Shown: piece by piece, positions 17,535-26,906 of the stretch
How the letters are laid out: the number at the start of each line of letters is the position of its first letter
How positions within the stretch are numbered: the first letter of the stretch is position 1
Translations under genes and position numbers: made by a program
The notes under the pieces: generated by a model
Databases searched by the model: none
What the model saw: only the letters and a program-made list of their open reading frames with translations
What the model was told of the DNA's origin: nothing
NCBI GenBank assembly: GCA_910584495.1
Contig: CAJUAR010000009.1
Coordinates: 1-55,782, forward strand
Length of the DNA: 55,782 nucleotides
Source: an uncultured Muribaculaceae bacterium
Lineage (GTDB): Bacteria; Bacteroidota; Bacteroidia; Bacteroidales; Muribaculaceae
Direction: 5' to 3'

Positions 17535-17551
17535 CAGAAAAATAGACTGAT

Positions 17552-18520
17552 ATGGATAATATGTGCAGCAAAGGGGCCAAAGAAAGCCCCGAAGAGCTGA
17601 AAAAACAGATATTAGAGCTTAAGAAGCAGAAAAATGCCGTGATTCTGGCCCATTACTATGTGAACGGCGAAGTGCAGGATATTGCCGACTATGTAGGCGA
17701 TTCGCTTGCATTGGCGCAGAAAGCTGCGGCAGAATGTCAACAGGCCGATATTGTGGTTATGTGCGGTGTCAACTTTATGGGCGAGACCGTCAAAGTGCTG
17801 TGTCCTGACAAGAAAGTGCTTGTGCCTGACACCGAGGCCGGGTGTTCGCTTGCCGACAGCTGTCCCGCCGATGCGTTCAAGGCTTTTGTCGAGGCCCATC
17901 CCGACCATACCGTCATTAGCTATGTCAATACCACGGTGGAGGTGAAGGGGCTGAGCGATGTGCTCGTGACCTCCGGAAATGCCCGCAAGGTGGTGGATAG
18001 TTTTCCTGCCGATGCCAAGCTTATTTTCGGCCCTGACCGCAACCTTGGCTCGTATATCAACGCACAGACCGGCCGCAATATGTTGCTGTGGGATGGTGCA
18101 TGCCATGTTCACGAGCGTTTCTCGGCCGAAGCCATAGCGAAGCTCAAGGAAGAGCATCCGCAGGCCAAGGTTCTGGTGCATCCCGAATGTCGCCGTCCTG
18201 TGGCTCTGATGGCCGACAAAGTGGGTTCGACGGCTGTGCTCCTCAAATATGCAATAGAAAGTGATGCTCAGGAATTTATCGTTGCCACCGAGGCCGGAAT
18301 CCTGCATCAGATGCGCAAAAGCGCACCGCACAAGACCTTTATTCCCGTGCCGCCCACCGACAGCACCTGCGGCTGCAACGATTGCTCCTATATGAAGCTC
18401 AACACTCTTGCCAAGCTGCGCGACTGCCTTGTCAATGAACGACCCGAAGTGACAGTGAGCGCCGAAGCCGCCGCCGCTGCCCTGAAGCCTATCAACCGCA
18501 TGCTCGAACTCTCTAAATGA
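17552..18520 (+). CDS. nadA: quinolinate synthase A
   Basis: A 322-residue protein that condenses iminoaspartate with dihydroxyacetone phosphate to make quinolinate, the second step of de novo NAD synthesis. Family blocks are all visible: LAHYYVNGEVQDIADYVGDS (32-51), GVNFMGETVKVL, YVNTTVEVK, FGPDRNLGSYI, WDGACHVHERF, VHPECRRP, VATEAGILHQM and CGCNDCSYMKLN. Cysteines of the GCSLADSC block (98/104), C213 and those of the CGCNDC block (273-278) are the likely [4Fe-4S] ligands. nadB and nadC are not in the window. It is followed by leuS after 15 bases and is probably co-transcribed with it. Confidence 0.97.
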   Translation: MDNMCSKGAKESPEELKKQILELKKQKNAVILAHYYVNGEVQDIADYVGDSLALAQKAAAECQQADIVVMCGVNFMGETVKVLCPDKKVLVPDTEAGCSLADSCPADAFKAFVEAHPDHTVISYVNTTVEVKGLSDVLVTSGNARKVVDSFPADAKLIFGPDRNLGSYINAQTGRNMLLWDGACHVHERFSAEAIAKLKEEHPQAKVLVHPECRRPVALMADKVGSTAVLLKYAIESDAQEFIVATEAGILHQMRKSAPHKTFIPVPPTDSTCGCNDCSYMKLNTLAKLRDCLVNERPEVTVSAEAAAAALKPINRMLELSK

Positions 18521-18535
18521 ATAAACAACCACGCA

Positions 18536-21310
18536 ATGGAATATAATCATAAAGAAATAGAACCGCGCATACGCCAGCAGTGGAAAAATGCCGGTATCTA
18601 TCACGTTGAAATCGACAAGAACAAACCTAAATACTATGTGCTCGACATGTTCCCCTATCCGTCGGGAGCAGGTTTGCACGTGGGCCATCCGCTGGGATAT
18701 ATTGCCAGCGATATATTTGCCCGCTACAAACGTCTGTGCGGCTTCAATGTGCTCCACCCCATGGGCTATGATGCCTACGGACTGCCGGCAGAGCAGTATG
18801 CAATTCAGACCGGGCAGCACCCCGAAGTTACAACACGCGTCAACATAGAACGCTACGGATGCCAGCTCGACAATATAGGCCTCAGCTTCGACTGGGACCG
18901 TCAGATCCGCACTTGCGACCCCGAGTTCTACAAATGGACGCAGTGGGCCTTCCTGCGCATGTTCGACAGCTACTACGACCGTGCCGCGCAGAAAGCCATG
19001 CCCATTTCGGAACTTGTGGCTCATCTGGAAAAGCACGGCACCGAGGGCCTTGATGCCGCATGTACCGAACCGCTTGAAATCACCGCCGGACAATGGCGCG
19101 AAATGACAGCCAAAGAACAAGCCGACGTGCTGATGAACTACCGTCTGGCCTATCTTGGCAATGCTGTGGTGAACTGGTGTCCCAAACTCGGCACCGTGCT
19201 TGCCAACGAAGAAGTGAGCGAAGGTCTGTCGGTTCGCGGCGGTTATCCTGTGGAACAGAAAGAAATGTGGCAGTGGTGCCTGCGAGTGTCGGCCTATGCC
19301 CAGCGTCTGCTCGACGGTCTCGACCGCATCGATTGGTCTGACTCAATCAAGGAAACGCAGCGCAACTGGATCGGACGCTCCGAAGGTGCCGAAATGCACT
19401 TCAAAATCGACGGCCGCGACGATGTGGACCTCGAAATTTTCACCACCCGCGCCGACACCGTCTTTGGTGTGACATTCATGGTCCTCGCTCCCGAGAGCGA
19501 ATATGTGAAGCTCCTCACCACCCCCGAACAACAACAGGCAGTCGACGACTATCTGGCCTCCATCCGTCACCGCACAGAGCGCGAGCGCATGATCGACAAG
19601 AAAGTGACAGGCGTGTTCAGCGGCTCGTATGCCATCAACCCCTTGTCGGGCAAGAAAGTGCCCGTGTGGATCAGCGACTATGTGCTTGCCGGCTACGGCA
19701 CCGGTGCCATTATGGCTGTTCCAGCCCATGACAGCCGCGACTATGCTTTTGCCCGCCATTTCGACCTTCCCATTATTCCCCTCATCGAGGGTGCCGATGT
19801 GAGCGAGCAGAGCTTCGACGCCAAGGAAGGACGTATGGTCAACAGCTGCGGCCCCGAATTGGACCTCAACGGCATGCAAGTGAAAGATGCCATTGCCGCC
19901 ACCAAGAAATTCATAGAGGAAAAAGGCATAGGACGTGTGAAGGTCAACTACCGTCTGCGCGACGCAATCTTCAGCCGCCAGCGCTACTGGGGCGAACCAA
20001 TTCCAATCTGCTACAAGGACGGTATTGCCACTCCCTACGAAAACCTGCCCCTCGAACTGCCCGAAATCGACAAATATCTGCCCACCGAAACCGGCGAACC
20101 TCCGCTGGGACGTGCCAAAAACTGGGCTACCCCCGAAGGCTATCCTCTGGAACTAAACACCATGCCGGGCTTTGCCGGCTCGTCGGCCTACTATCTGCGA
20201 TATATGGACCCGCGCAACAGCGTGGCCCTGGTGTCGAAAGAGGCTAACGACTACTGGCAGAGTGTCGACCTCTATGTCGGCGGCAGCGAACATGCAACCG
20301 GACACCTTATATATAGTCGCTTTTGGAACAAGTTCCTCTTCGACTACGGCTATGTGTGCAAGGACGAGCCCTTCAATAAGCTTGTGAACCAGGGCATGAT
20401 TCAGGGACGCAGCAACTTTGTATATCGCATCCAGGGCACAAACAAATATGTGAGCCTCGGCCTCAAAGACCAATACGAAACGCAGCCTATTCGTGTAGAC
20501 ATCAACATTGTGCACGACGACGTGCTCGATATGGAGGCATTCCGCAACTGGCGCCCCGAGTTTGTCGATGCCGAGTTCGTAACCGAGGCCGACGGCACCT
20601 ACCGCTGCGGTGCTGCCGTTGAAAAAATGTCCAAGTCGATGTTCAACGTTGTAAACCCCGACGACATTATCGAACGCTACGGTGCCGACACCCTGCGTCT
20701 CTACGAGATGTTCCTCGGTCCGGTAGAGCAGAGCAAGCCTTGGGACACCCACGGCATCGACGGCGTGTACCGTTTCATCAAAAAGCTCTGGAGCCTCTAC
20801 TGGAAAGGTGATGTATGCCTGGTTGACGACAGCGAACCCACGGCCGACAACCTCAAGAGCCTCCACAAACTCATCAAGAAGGTGACACAGGACATCGAGA
20901 ATTTCTCGTTCAACACCTCGGTGGCCGCATTCATGATTTGCGTCAACGAGCTCAGTCAGCAGAAATGTCATTCGCGCAGTGTGCTCTCCGACCTTCTTGT
21001 GATTGTTGCCCCTTTCATTCCTCATGTTGCAGAAGAACTGTGGCACAACGCCATAGGCTGCGACACCACCATCGTCGATGCCGCTTGGCCTGTCTGCAAC
21101 GAAGAATATCTTAAAGAAAGCAGTGTTACTATGGCCGTGTCGTTCAACGGCAAAGCCCGTTTCAACATCACCGTAGCCGCAGATGCCGATAAAGAAACCG
21201 TCGAGAAAACAGCCATGACCGACCCTGCGGCTGCAAAGTGGCTCGAGGGCAAGTCGGTGCGAAAGGTAATTGTCGTTCCGGGCAAGATTGTGAACATTGT
21301 TGTGGGCTGA
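18536..21310 (+). CDS. leuS: leucyl-tRNA synthetase
   Basis: A 924-residue class I aminoacyl-tRNA synthetase that charges tRNA-Leu. The HIGH-type motif is HVGH (48-51, in YPSGAGLHVGHPLGY) and the KMSKS loop is intact (about residue 698, VEKMSKSMFNV). An editing (CP1) domain is inserted between them, recognised by TRADTVFGVTFMVLAPE and YGTGAIMAVPAHDSRDYAFA with the catalytic Asp of the editing site. An anticodon-binding helical domain and a small C-terminal domain end the protein. Length is normal for bacterial LeuRS. Confidence 0.98.
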   Translation: MEYNHKEIEPRIRQQWKNAGIYHVEIDKNKPKYYVLDMFPYPSGAGLHVGHPLGYIASDIFARYKRLCGFNVLHPMGYDAYGLPAEQYAIQTGQHPEVTTRVNIERYGCQLDNIGLSFDWDRQIRTCDPEFYKWTQWAFLRMFDSYYDRAAQKAMPISELVAHLEKHGTEGLDAACTEPLEITAGQWREMTAKEQADVLMNYRLAYLGNAVVNWCPKLGTVLANEEVSEGLSVRGGYPVEQKEMWQWCLRVSAYAQRLLDGLDRIDWSDSIKETQRNWIGRSEGAEMHFKIDGRDDVDLEIFTTRADTVFGVTFMVLAPESEYVKLLTTPEQQQAVDDYLASIRHRTERERMIDKKVTGVFSGSYAINPLSGKKVPVWISDYVLAGYGTGAIMAVPAHDSRDYAFARHFDLPIIPLIEGADVSEQSFDAKEGRMVNSCGPELDLNGMQVKDAIAATKKFIEEKGIGRVKVNYRLRDAIFSRQRYWGEPIPICYKDGIATPYENLPLELPEIDKYLPTETGEPPLGRAKNWATPEGYPLELNTMPGFAGSSAYYLRYMDPRNSVALVSKEANDYWQSVDLYVGGSEHATGHLIYSRFWNKFLFDYGYVCKDEPFNKLVNQGMIQGRSNFVYRIQGTNKYVSLGLKDQYETQPIRVDINIVHDDVLDMEAFRNWRPEFVDAEFVTEADGTYRCGAAVEKMSKSMFNVVNPDDIIERYGADTLRLYEMFLGPVEQSKPWDTHGIDGVYRFIKKLWSLYWKGDVCLVDDSEPTADNLKSLHKLIKKVTQDIENFSFNTSVAAFMICVNELSQQKCHSRSVLSDLLVIVAPFIPHVAEELWHNAIGCDTTIVDAAWPVCNEEYLKESSVTMAVSFNGKARFNITVAADADKETVEKTAMTDPAAAKWLEGKSVRKVIVVPGKIVNIVVG

Positions 21311-21349
21311 CACCGCAGGGCAATAAAGGATGCCTTAACAACGTTTATA

Positions 21350-21952
21350 ATGAAAAAGATAGTATTGGCCACCAACAACGCCCACAAGTTGCAGGAACTC
21401 AGGCAGATGCTCGGCAACGACTACGAAGTGGCCGGCCTGGCCGACATCGGCTGCCACGACGACATTCCGGAAGATGCCGACACCTTTGCCGGCAACGCAA
21501 TGTGCAAGGCCCGCTATGTGTGGAAGCACTACGGCCTGCCTTGTATTGCCGATGATTCGGGTCTTGAAATCGACGCTCTCGGCGGCCGGCCGGGCGTGTA
21601 TAGTGCCCGTTTTGCCGGCAATCACGACAGTGCTGCCAACAATGCCTTGGTGCTCAAACTGATGCAAGGTGTCGACAATCGTCGCGCACGTTTCCGCTGC
21701 GTAATCTGTCTGCTCGACGGCAATGGTGACGAACACCTCTTTGAAGGAGCCGTGGAAGGCGAAATCCTCCACAGCCTCGACGGCGAAGGCGGCTTTGGCT
21801 ACGATCCCTTGTTCCGTCCCCTGGGCTGGAACAAGAGCTTCGGTCGCGCAACGGCCGATGAAAAAAACGCTGTGAGCCACCGCGGACGTGCCGTGGAGGC
21901 TCTGCGCCGGTATCTTGAACAAAACATACTCTCCTCAACAGAAAACGAATGA
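21350..21952 (+). CDS. rdgB: XTP/dITP diphosphatase (non-canonical purine NTPase)
   Basis: A 200-residue HAM1/RdgB-family enzyme that hydrolyses dITP, XTP and ITP to monophosphates, keeping deaminated purines out of DNA and RNA. The start ATNNAHKLQEL is the family signature, ADDSGLEIDALGGRPGVYSA holds the metal-binding Asp pair, and GEGGFGYDPLF and SHRGRA complete the nucleotide pocket. It sits 39 bases after leuS and overlaps the porZ start by four bases (ATGA), so it is part of the same transcript. Confidence 0.97.
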   Translation: MKKIVLATNNAHKLQELRQMLGNDYEVAGLADIGCHDDIPEDADTFAGNAMCKARYVWKHYGLPCIADDSGLEIDALGGRPGVYSARFAGNHDSAANNALVLKLMQGVDNRRARFRCVICLLDGNGDEHLFEGAVEGEILHSLDGEGGFGYDPLFRPLGWNKSFGRATADEKNAVSHRGRAVEALRRYLEQNILSSTENE

Positions 21953-24369
21953 TAAAAAAACTCTTCATCCTCCTGGCCCTTGTGGTTCTTGTCGCCTCCC
22001 CGCGGGCCTTTGCCGCCGGCGGACGATGGGAAAGCTATCCCACCGTAGGCTCCGGCGTAGAGTCGCTCTTCGAAACACCCGACAAGGTGTATATGCTCAG
22101 CGGCGGTTCGCTTCTCTCCTTGTCCGACGACAACGAGGAGTATTTCTACAATGCCGCCAACAAGCTTTCGGATGCCTCCGGCATTGTCCTGGCGAGCTAC
22201 AACCCCGAGGGGAAATATCTCTTCGTGGCCTATGACAACAGCAACATCGACCTCATCTATGATGACGGCAAGGTGGTCAACCTCCCCGACATCAAGGATG
22301 CGACGGTGTCGAGCACGCGCGGCATTCGCCATGTCTCTTTCAACAAGGGCCGCATCTACGTGTCCACCGACTTCGGCATTGTGGTCTTCGACGACAAGCG
22401 TCATGTGGTTGTGGAGTCGGGCATATACGATGTGCCCATTATCTTCACTTTGGTTCTTGGCGACCGATTGCTTATCGGGGCTCCCGACTATGTGAAGCAC
22501 GCGCCGTTAGACAGCCGGCATAACAGTCTTGACAAATTTGCCGACATTACCAACATGTGGGGCGATAAATTGCTGAAACTTAGCGAATCGAGCTATGTTT
22601 TCAGTGCCCGAAACGGTACTCGCGTGACGAATTTCTACAGTTTTGAAAATCGATCTGTCCAGCACAAGGTGATTTTCGACACACCGTCGGAGGCCCTTTA
22701 TCCTGTAGATGGTGGGGTGGTGGCTGTCAACGATGGAAAACTATGGCTCATTACTCCCGACGACGGAGGCACGGCTGTGCGCATCGACAAGCCTTCGGGC
22801 TACGATGGTAAAGTTTTTATTGGCCTCTCATCCGATTCGCAGTGGTACCTTGGCGACAAGGGTTTGTCGCACATTGTGTTCAAGGCCGGCGTGCCTTCGG
22901 TTGTGATGCAGGACTACAACCCCGAGGGGCTGACCATGCGCCAGGTCTCGTTTATGGTGTGGGACAATGCCGGAGAACGCCTCTATATGGGGACAAAGGG
23001 AGCATCGCACTATAGCAGTGCGGCCTCGTCCGACCGTGGCGCTCCAAAAGTGGAGGTAACTTCGCTCATCGATGGAAGATTCAAAAATGTCGTTCCCAAT
23101 GAAGTTACCGACGACCTGAGCATAGGCTTGGTGAAACAGCAAAGCTCGATGAACACCAAAGCCCTTGTGGGTTCAGGCATGGGCCTGGCGGTCGACCCCG
23201 ACGACCCCGATATTGTATATGTCGGGACTTGGATCGGCGGTGTATTTGCTTTTAAGGATGGTAAAATGCTTTTCCACTTTGCCGGCCCCAATGTGGGCTA
23301 CCAAGGTGGTGAATGGAGCGACCACACAGGCTCGCCTTTCATCGACCAAGATGGCAACCTGTGGTTTCTCAAATATGGCACTGATGCCGCTCCTGAAATA
23401 AGCAAAATGTTTGTACTGCCGGCTTCGCGACGCAAGAGCATGAAGAACATCAAGCCCGACGACTGGAAAACTGTCAAGCTGCCCGGCGGATACAATGTTG
23501 ACTATGATGCTTTTGTAGGTTTCAGCCGTAAGGGCAACATCAACTTCATCAGCGACGGCAAGTGGGGCAAAGGCCTGCTGGTGATGGACAACAACGGCAC
23601 GCCAAGCAATTTCAACGACGACAAATTTATTCACCACACTACACTCCCCGACCAGTCGGGCTCGCCGGTGAATATGGACTATATAATGGGTGCCGTTGAG
23701 GACTATGACGGCCGATGGTGGTTCAATACCATGCAAGGTGTCTGGGTTATCGACCGTCCCGCAGATGCAATGGACGACGGGTTGTCGGTGCGTCGTCCGG
23801 TGGTGCCCCGAAATGATGGCACAGGACTTGGCGACTACCTGCTCGAGAGCGAAAAAATCTACCAGATTGCCATAGACCCATCTAACCGAAAATGGATGGC
23901 AACGGAAAATTCAGGCGTTTACCTTGTGAGTGCCGACGGTACCGAAATACTTCAGCATTTCACCACGTCGAACTCGCCATTGCTCTCGGACTGCGTCTAC
24001 TCTGTGTCTTGCGACCCTAAGTCCAACCGTGTGTATTTTGGCACTGCAAACGGTCTGATGAGCTATGACAGCGATTCGGCACCGGCAGCCGCCGACTATT
24101 CCGAAGTTTACGCCTATCCCAACCCCGTGCGTCCCGACTACACCGGATGGATCACAATCGCTGGTCTGATGGATAATTCGTTGGTGAAGATTGCCGATGC
24201 TTCCGGCAACGTTATTTTCCAAGTCCGCTCCGAAGGCGGTATGGCGTCGTGGAACGGCTGCGACAGCTCGGGACGACGCGCTCGCTCGGGTGTCTACTAT
24301 GTTTTTGCTTCGCAAAATGCCACCGGAACTGCTTCCGGTGCGGTAGCTAAAATTTTAATTGTAAACTGA
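21949..24369 (+). CDS. porZ: PorZ-like type IX secretion beta-propeller protein
   Basis: An 806-residue exported protein (signal peptide about 1-22, ending RAFAA) composed of repeated propeller blades with motifs such as GRIYVSTDFGIVVFDD, DIVYVGTWIGGVFAF and DYDGRWWFNTMQGVWVID, the pattern called two-component-regulator propeller. The last ~85 residues (YAYPNPVRPDYTGWITIAGL to AKILIVN) form a type A C-terminal domain of the type IX system. This layout, and the length close to 780, match PorZ, a surface protein of the attachment complex that modifies and anchors type IX cargo. It could also be a propeller cargo protein, but the rdgB-porZ setting and domain layout favour PorZ. Confidence 0.75.
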   Translation: MIKKLFILLALVVLVASPRAFAAGGRWESYPTVGSGVESLFETPDKVYMLSGGSLLSLSDDNEEYFYNAANKLSDASGIVLASYNPEGKYLFVAYDNSNIDLIYDDGKVVNLPDIKDATVSSTRGIRHVSFNKGRIYVSTDFGIVVFDDKRHVVVESGIYDVPIIFTLVLGDRLLIGAPDYVKHAPLDSRHNSLDKFADITNMWGDKLLKLSESSYVFSARNGTRVTNFYSFENRSVQHKVIFDTPSEALYPVDGGVVAVNDGKLWLITPDDGGTAVRIDKPSGYDGKVFIGLSSDSQWYLGDKGLSHIVFKAGVPSVVMQDYNPEGLTMRQVSFMVWDNAGERLYMGTKGASHYSSAASSDRGAPKVEVTSLIDGRFKNVVPNEVTDDLSIGLVKQQSSMNTKALVGSGMGLAVDPDDPDIVYVGTWIGGVFAFKDGKMLFHFAGPNVGYQGGEWSDHTGSPFIDQDGNLWFLKYGTDAAPEISKMFVLPASRRKSMKNIKPDDWKTVKLPGGYNVDYDAFVGFSRKGNINFISDGKWGKGLLVMDNNGTPSNFNDDKFIHHTTLPDQSGSPVNMDYIMGAVEDYDGRWWFNTMQGVWVIDRPADAMDDGLSVRRPVVPRNDGTGLGDYLLESEKIYQIAIDPSNRKWMATENSGVYLVSADGTEILQHFTTSNSPLLSDCVYSVSCDPKSNRVYFGTANGLMSYDSDSAPAAADYSEVYAYPNPVRPDYTGWITIAGLMDNSLVKIADASGNVIFQVRSEGGMASWNGCDSSGRRARSGVYYVFASQNATGTASGAVAKILIVN

Positions 24370-24371
24370 CT

Positions 24372-24908
24372 ATGTCAAACGATAAATCGCGCCTTTGCTA
24401 TGCCGACGAGCGCGACAAAACCTATGGCCTCGGCGGTATGGCCATCACTCTTGTGGTGCTCGACAGCGAGGACTGTCTCGGCGGTATCGACCTCGATGCC
24501 GAGCCTGCCGATTCTTTTGTGATGAGCAATCTTTTTGGCTTCAGGGGGAACCCGCGCATGTCGGCCAAAATTCTTTGGTCTGAATCTGTCAAGGAGCTGC
24601 GCCTCCTTGCCTCTGTGGCCCTTGGCAATGTGGTGTGCCGCCGCTACATCCTTCAGCACAAGGGTGTGGAGCGTGCCGAACTCGACGAACTGCGGCAGGC
24701 CATACGTTGCGATGCCGATGAGCAGTGCGCTCTCGACAATGACGAGGCCGACCGTCTCTTCAACAGTTGCCTGGAGCATGTCGACCGCCTTTTCCGACAC
24801 CCCGGTATTGCAGACATTGCCAACAGCATGGCCGAATTTATAGGCCGCCGCCGGTCTTTGTCGGCTATGGAGGCTATCGAATTTCTCGCTCAGCATGGCT
24901 TGAGGTAA
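24372..24908 (+). CDS. small protein of unknown function coupled to porZ
   Basis: A 178-residue protein I do not recognise. It has no signal peptide or membrane helix. The N-terminal ~80 residues look alpha/beta (GGMAITLVVLDSEDCLGGID), and the rest is helical with several acidic stretches and five scattered cysteines. It begins 2 bases after the porZ stop and is very probably co-translated with it. A perfect 10-bp hairpin (24888-24897 with 24912-24921) spans its stop codon and may end or stabilise the message, though no T-run follows. Confidence 0.65.
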   Translation: MSNDKSRLCYADERDKTYGLGGMAITLVVLDSEDCLGGIDLDAEPADSFVMSNLFGFRGNPRMSAKILWSESVKELRLLASVALGNVVCRRYILQHKGVERAELDELRQAIRCDADEQCALDNDEADRLFNSCLEHVDRLFRHPGIADIANSMAEFIGRRRSLSAMEAIEFLAQHGLR

Positions 24909-24965
24909 TAGCATGCTGAGCTAATGCGAACATATCATTTATCATAATATTATCAATAAAAGGAA

Positions 24966-25787
24966 ATGTCGACTAACACAGTTGATAACCAGCGCAAAGT
25001 CACTACTTCGCGCCTGATTGAAATGAAACGTCGTGGCGAAAAAATTGCCATGATTACAGCTTACGACTATACAATGGCCACGCTTGTCGATGGCGCCGGA
25101 ATAGATGTGATTCTTGTCGGTGATTCGGCATCGAATGTAATGATTGGCAATGCTACTACGCTGCCAATCACTCTCGACCAGATGATATATCACGCCAAAT
25201 GCGTTACAAACGGTGCAAAACGAGCCCTCGTGGTCTGCGACATGCCTTTCGGTTCCTATCAGGGCAACTCCAAGGAGGCCCTTTCGTCGGCTATTCGTGT
25301 GATGAAGGAAAGCGGTGCCGAGGCGGTGAAGATGGAAGGCGGCGAGGAAATCCGCGAATCGATTGAACGCATCCTCACCGCCGGTATTCCAGTGATGGGA
25401 CACCTGGGCCTAACTCCCCAGTCCATCAACAAATTTGGCACCTATGCCGTGCGTGCAAAAAGCGAGCGAGAAGCCGAGAAACTCATTGCCGACGCTCATC
25501 TGCTGCAAGAACTCGGGTGCTTCTCGCTGGTGCTCGAAAAAATCCCCGCCGACCTTGCGCGCCGCGTGGCTTCGGAACTTGAAATTCCGGTGATAGGCAT
25601 CGGCGCCGGTGGCGGTGTCGACGGACAGGTGCTGGTGCTGCAGGACATGCTGGGCATGAACAATGGTTTCTCGCCCAAATTCCTGCGCCGTTATGCCGAC
25701 CTTTCAACGGTAATCAACGGTGCCGTCAGCCACTACATCGAAGATGTCAAGAGCAGCGACTTCCCTAATGAAAACGAGCAGTACTGA
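24966..25787 (+). CDS. panB: 3-methyl-2-oxobutanoate hydroxymethyltransferase
   Basis: A 273-residue PanB enzyme that makes ketopantoate from alpha-ketoisovalerate and methylene-tetrahydrofolate, the first committed step of pantothenate and CoA synthesis. Conserved blocks are visible: MITAYDYTMATLVDGAGID, LVGDSASNVMIG with a metal-binding Asp, MPFGSYQ, AVKMEGG, GHLGLTPQS and VIGIGAGGGVDGQVLV. Length is normal. Its stop codon overlaps the next ATG by one base (TGATG), suggesting coupled translation with the LicD-type gene, although the two functions have no obvious link. Confidence 0.97.
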   Translation: MSTNTVDNQRKVTTSRLIEMKRRGEKIAMITAYDYTMATLVDGAGIDVILVGDSASNVMIGNATTLPITLDQMIYHAKCVTNGAKRALVVCDMPFGSYQGNSKEALSSAIRVMKESGAEAVKMEGGEEIRESIERILTAGIPVMGHLGLTPQSINKFGTYAVRAKSEREAEKLIADAHLLQELGCFSLVLEKIPADLARRVASELEIPVIGIGAGGGVDGQVLVLQDMLGMNNGFSPKFLRRYADLSTVINGAVSHYIEDVKSSDFPNENEQY

Positions 25788-26620
25788 TGGCTAACTACGA
25801 CATTCGCCGACTGCAGGAAAAGATTCTCGACATTTTGCTCGAGTTTGACAAGGTGTGCGCCAAGCATGGCCTTCGTTACTGCATCTGCGGTGGAACTATG
25901 ATCGGGGCCGTGCGTCACAAGGGCTTCATCCCATGGGACGACGACCTCGATGTTTCGATGCCTCGTCCCGACTACGAGCAGCTTGTCGCTCATGCTGCCG
26001 AGTGGCTGCCGGGGCATTTGGAATTTGTGTGCGCCGAAAACGACCCCGACTATCCTCTGCCTTTCGGTAAAATCCAGGATGCGCGCACAACGCTCATCGA
26101 ACGTCCGCATCTCTATTATCTTGGAGGGTGCTACATCGACATTTTCCCTTTCGATGCTTTCCCCGATGGCAAAGTGGCGCGGTGGTGGCAGTGCGCAAAG
26201 TACGAATTCCTTAAACAGTGCCTCTATCTTGTGCATCGCGACCCCTATAAACATGGGCATGGACCGTCGTCGTGGGCTCCGCTGTTGGTTCGAAAGTTTT
26301 TCTCAATGCAAGGATTGCAGAAAAAAATTCGGAAGGTTCTCACACGCTACGACTACAAGAAGGCATCGCTTGCAGGAAGCTATACCGATGGATTTAGAAA
26401 GGTTATGGCAAAGGAAATTACCGATGTCTATTCTCCTTATGTTTTCGAAGGTCACACCGTGCAGGGTATAAAGAACTACGATCCATATCTGACCACCATG
26501 TACGACGATACGTATATGACACCGCCGCCACCCGAAAAGAGAATACAGCATAACTTCTACTATCTCGACCTCGACCATCCCTATCGCGAACACCCCGACT
26601 ACAAAAAAAGGAACAAATAG
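25787..26620 (+). CDS. LicD-family nucleotidyl/phosphocholine transferase-like protein
   Basis: A 277-residue protein with the LicD signature: a helix ending in LRYCICGGTMIGAVRHKG (about 26-43), then FIPWDDDLDVSMPRPDYEQL with the metal-binding Asp cluster (about 44-63). A later CYIDIFPFDAF matches another conserved block. LicD proteins transfer phosphocholine or related groups to surface glycans and belong to the nucleotidyltransferase fold. Here the acceptor is unknown; no capsule or LPS genes are adjacent. It follows panB with a one-base overlap and is closed by a weak hairpin terminator at 26648-26677. Confidence 0.92.
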   Translation: MANYDIRRLQEKILDILLEFDKVCAKHGLRYCICGGTMIGAVRHKGFIPWDDDLDVSMPRPDYEQLVAHAAEWLPGHLEFVCAENDPDYPLPFGKIQDARTTLIERPHLYYLGGCYIDIFPFDAFPDGKVARWWQCAKYEFLKQCLYLVHRDPYKHGHGPSSWAPLLVRKFFSMQGLQKKIRKVLTRYDYKKASLAGSYTDGFRKVMAKEITDVYSPYVFEGHTVQGIKNYDPYLTTMYDDTYMTPPPPEKRIQHNFYYLDLDHPYREHPDYKKRNK

Positions 26621-26647
26621 AGCTTGGCCAATGAACATTGAAAGCCG

Positions 26648-26677
26648 TTGAGGGGAGGCCTCAAAGCCTCCTCTCAA
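26648..26677 (+). terminator. hairpin after the LicD gene, weak terminator
   Basis: TTGAGGGGAGGC (26648-26659) pairs with GCCTCCTCTCAA (26666-26677), one G.U pair, loop of six. The following sequence is only moderately T-rich, so termination may be partial. Confidence 0.5.
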
Positions 26678-26906
26678 TGCTCCTAAAAGCTTTTATTTTA
26701 TATTTAAGAAACTTTAACGTAGTAATTTTTTTACTGAAACAATTTAAATATTAATTTTGCAGTCGAAAACGTGACCAAGGTTCGAACATAGCTCCAAATT
26801 CTTTTATAATCCAAGGGCCTATAGGTCTGGAACAAGCATGAACTGTAGAAGCGTTTTTGATTTGACGTACATGGCAAGTTGATGTTTGGCATATTTGCAT
26901 ATAAAT

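Larger units (their letters stand above)
17127..17551. other. structured intergenic region, possible dispersed repeat
   Basis: No ATG-started gene is seen. A long imperfect inverted repeat pairs 17214-17233 with 17289-17308 (two mismatched positions in 20). Nested inside it, 17245-17253 pairs with 17270-17278. Alternative pairings exist (17209-17215 with 17235-17241, and 17282-17287 with 17307-17312). The minus strand is open for about 65 codons across roughly 17195-17391 but has no start codon. The block then gives way to a terminator and the nadA promoter. Confidence 0.5.

Noticed and set aside
17612..19120. 502-codon minus-strand frame
   Set aside because: It is antisense to nadA and leuS, both certain genes, and has no recognisable motif.
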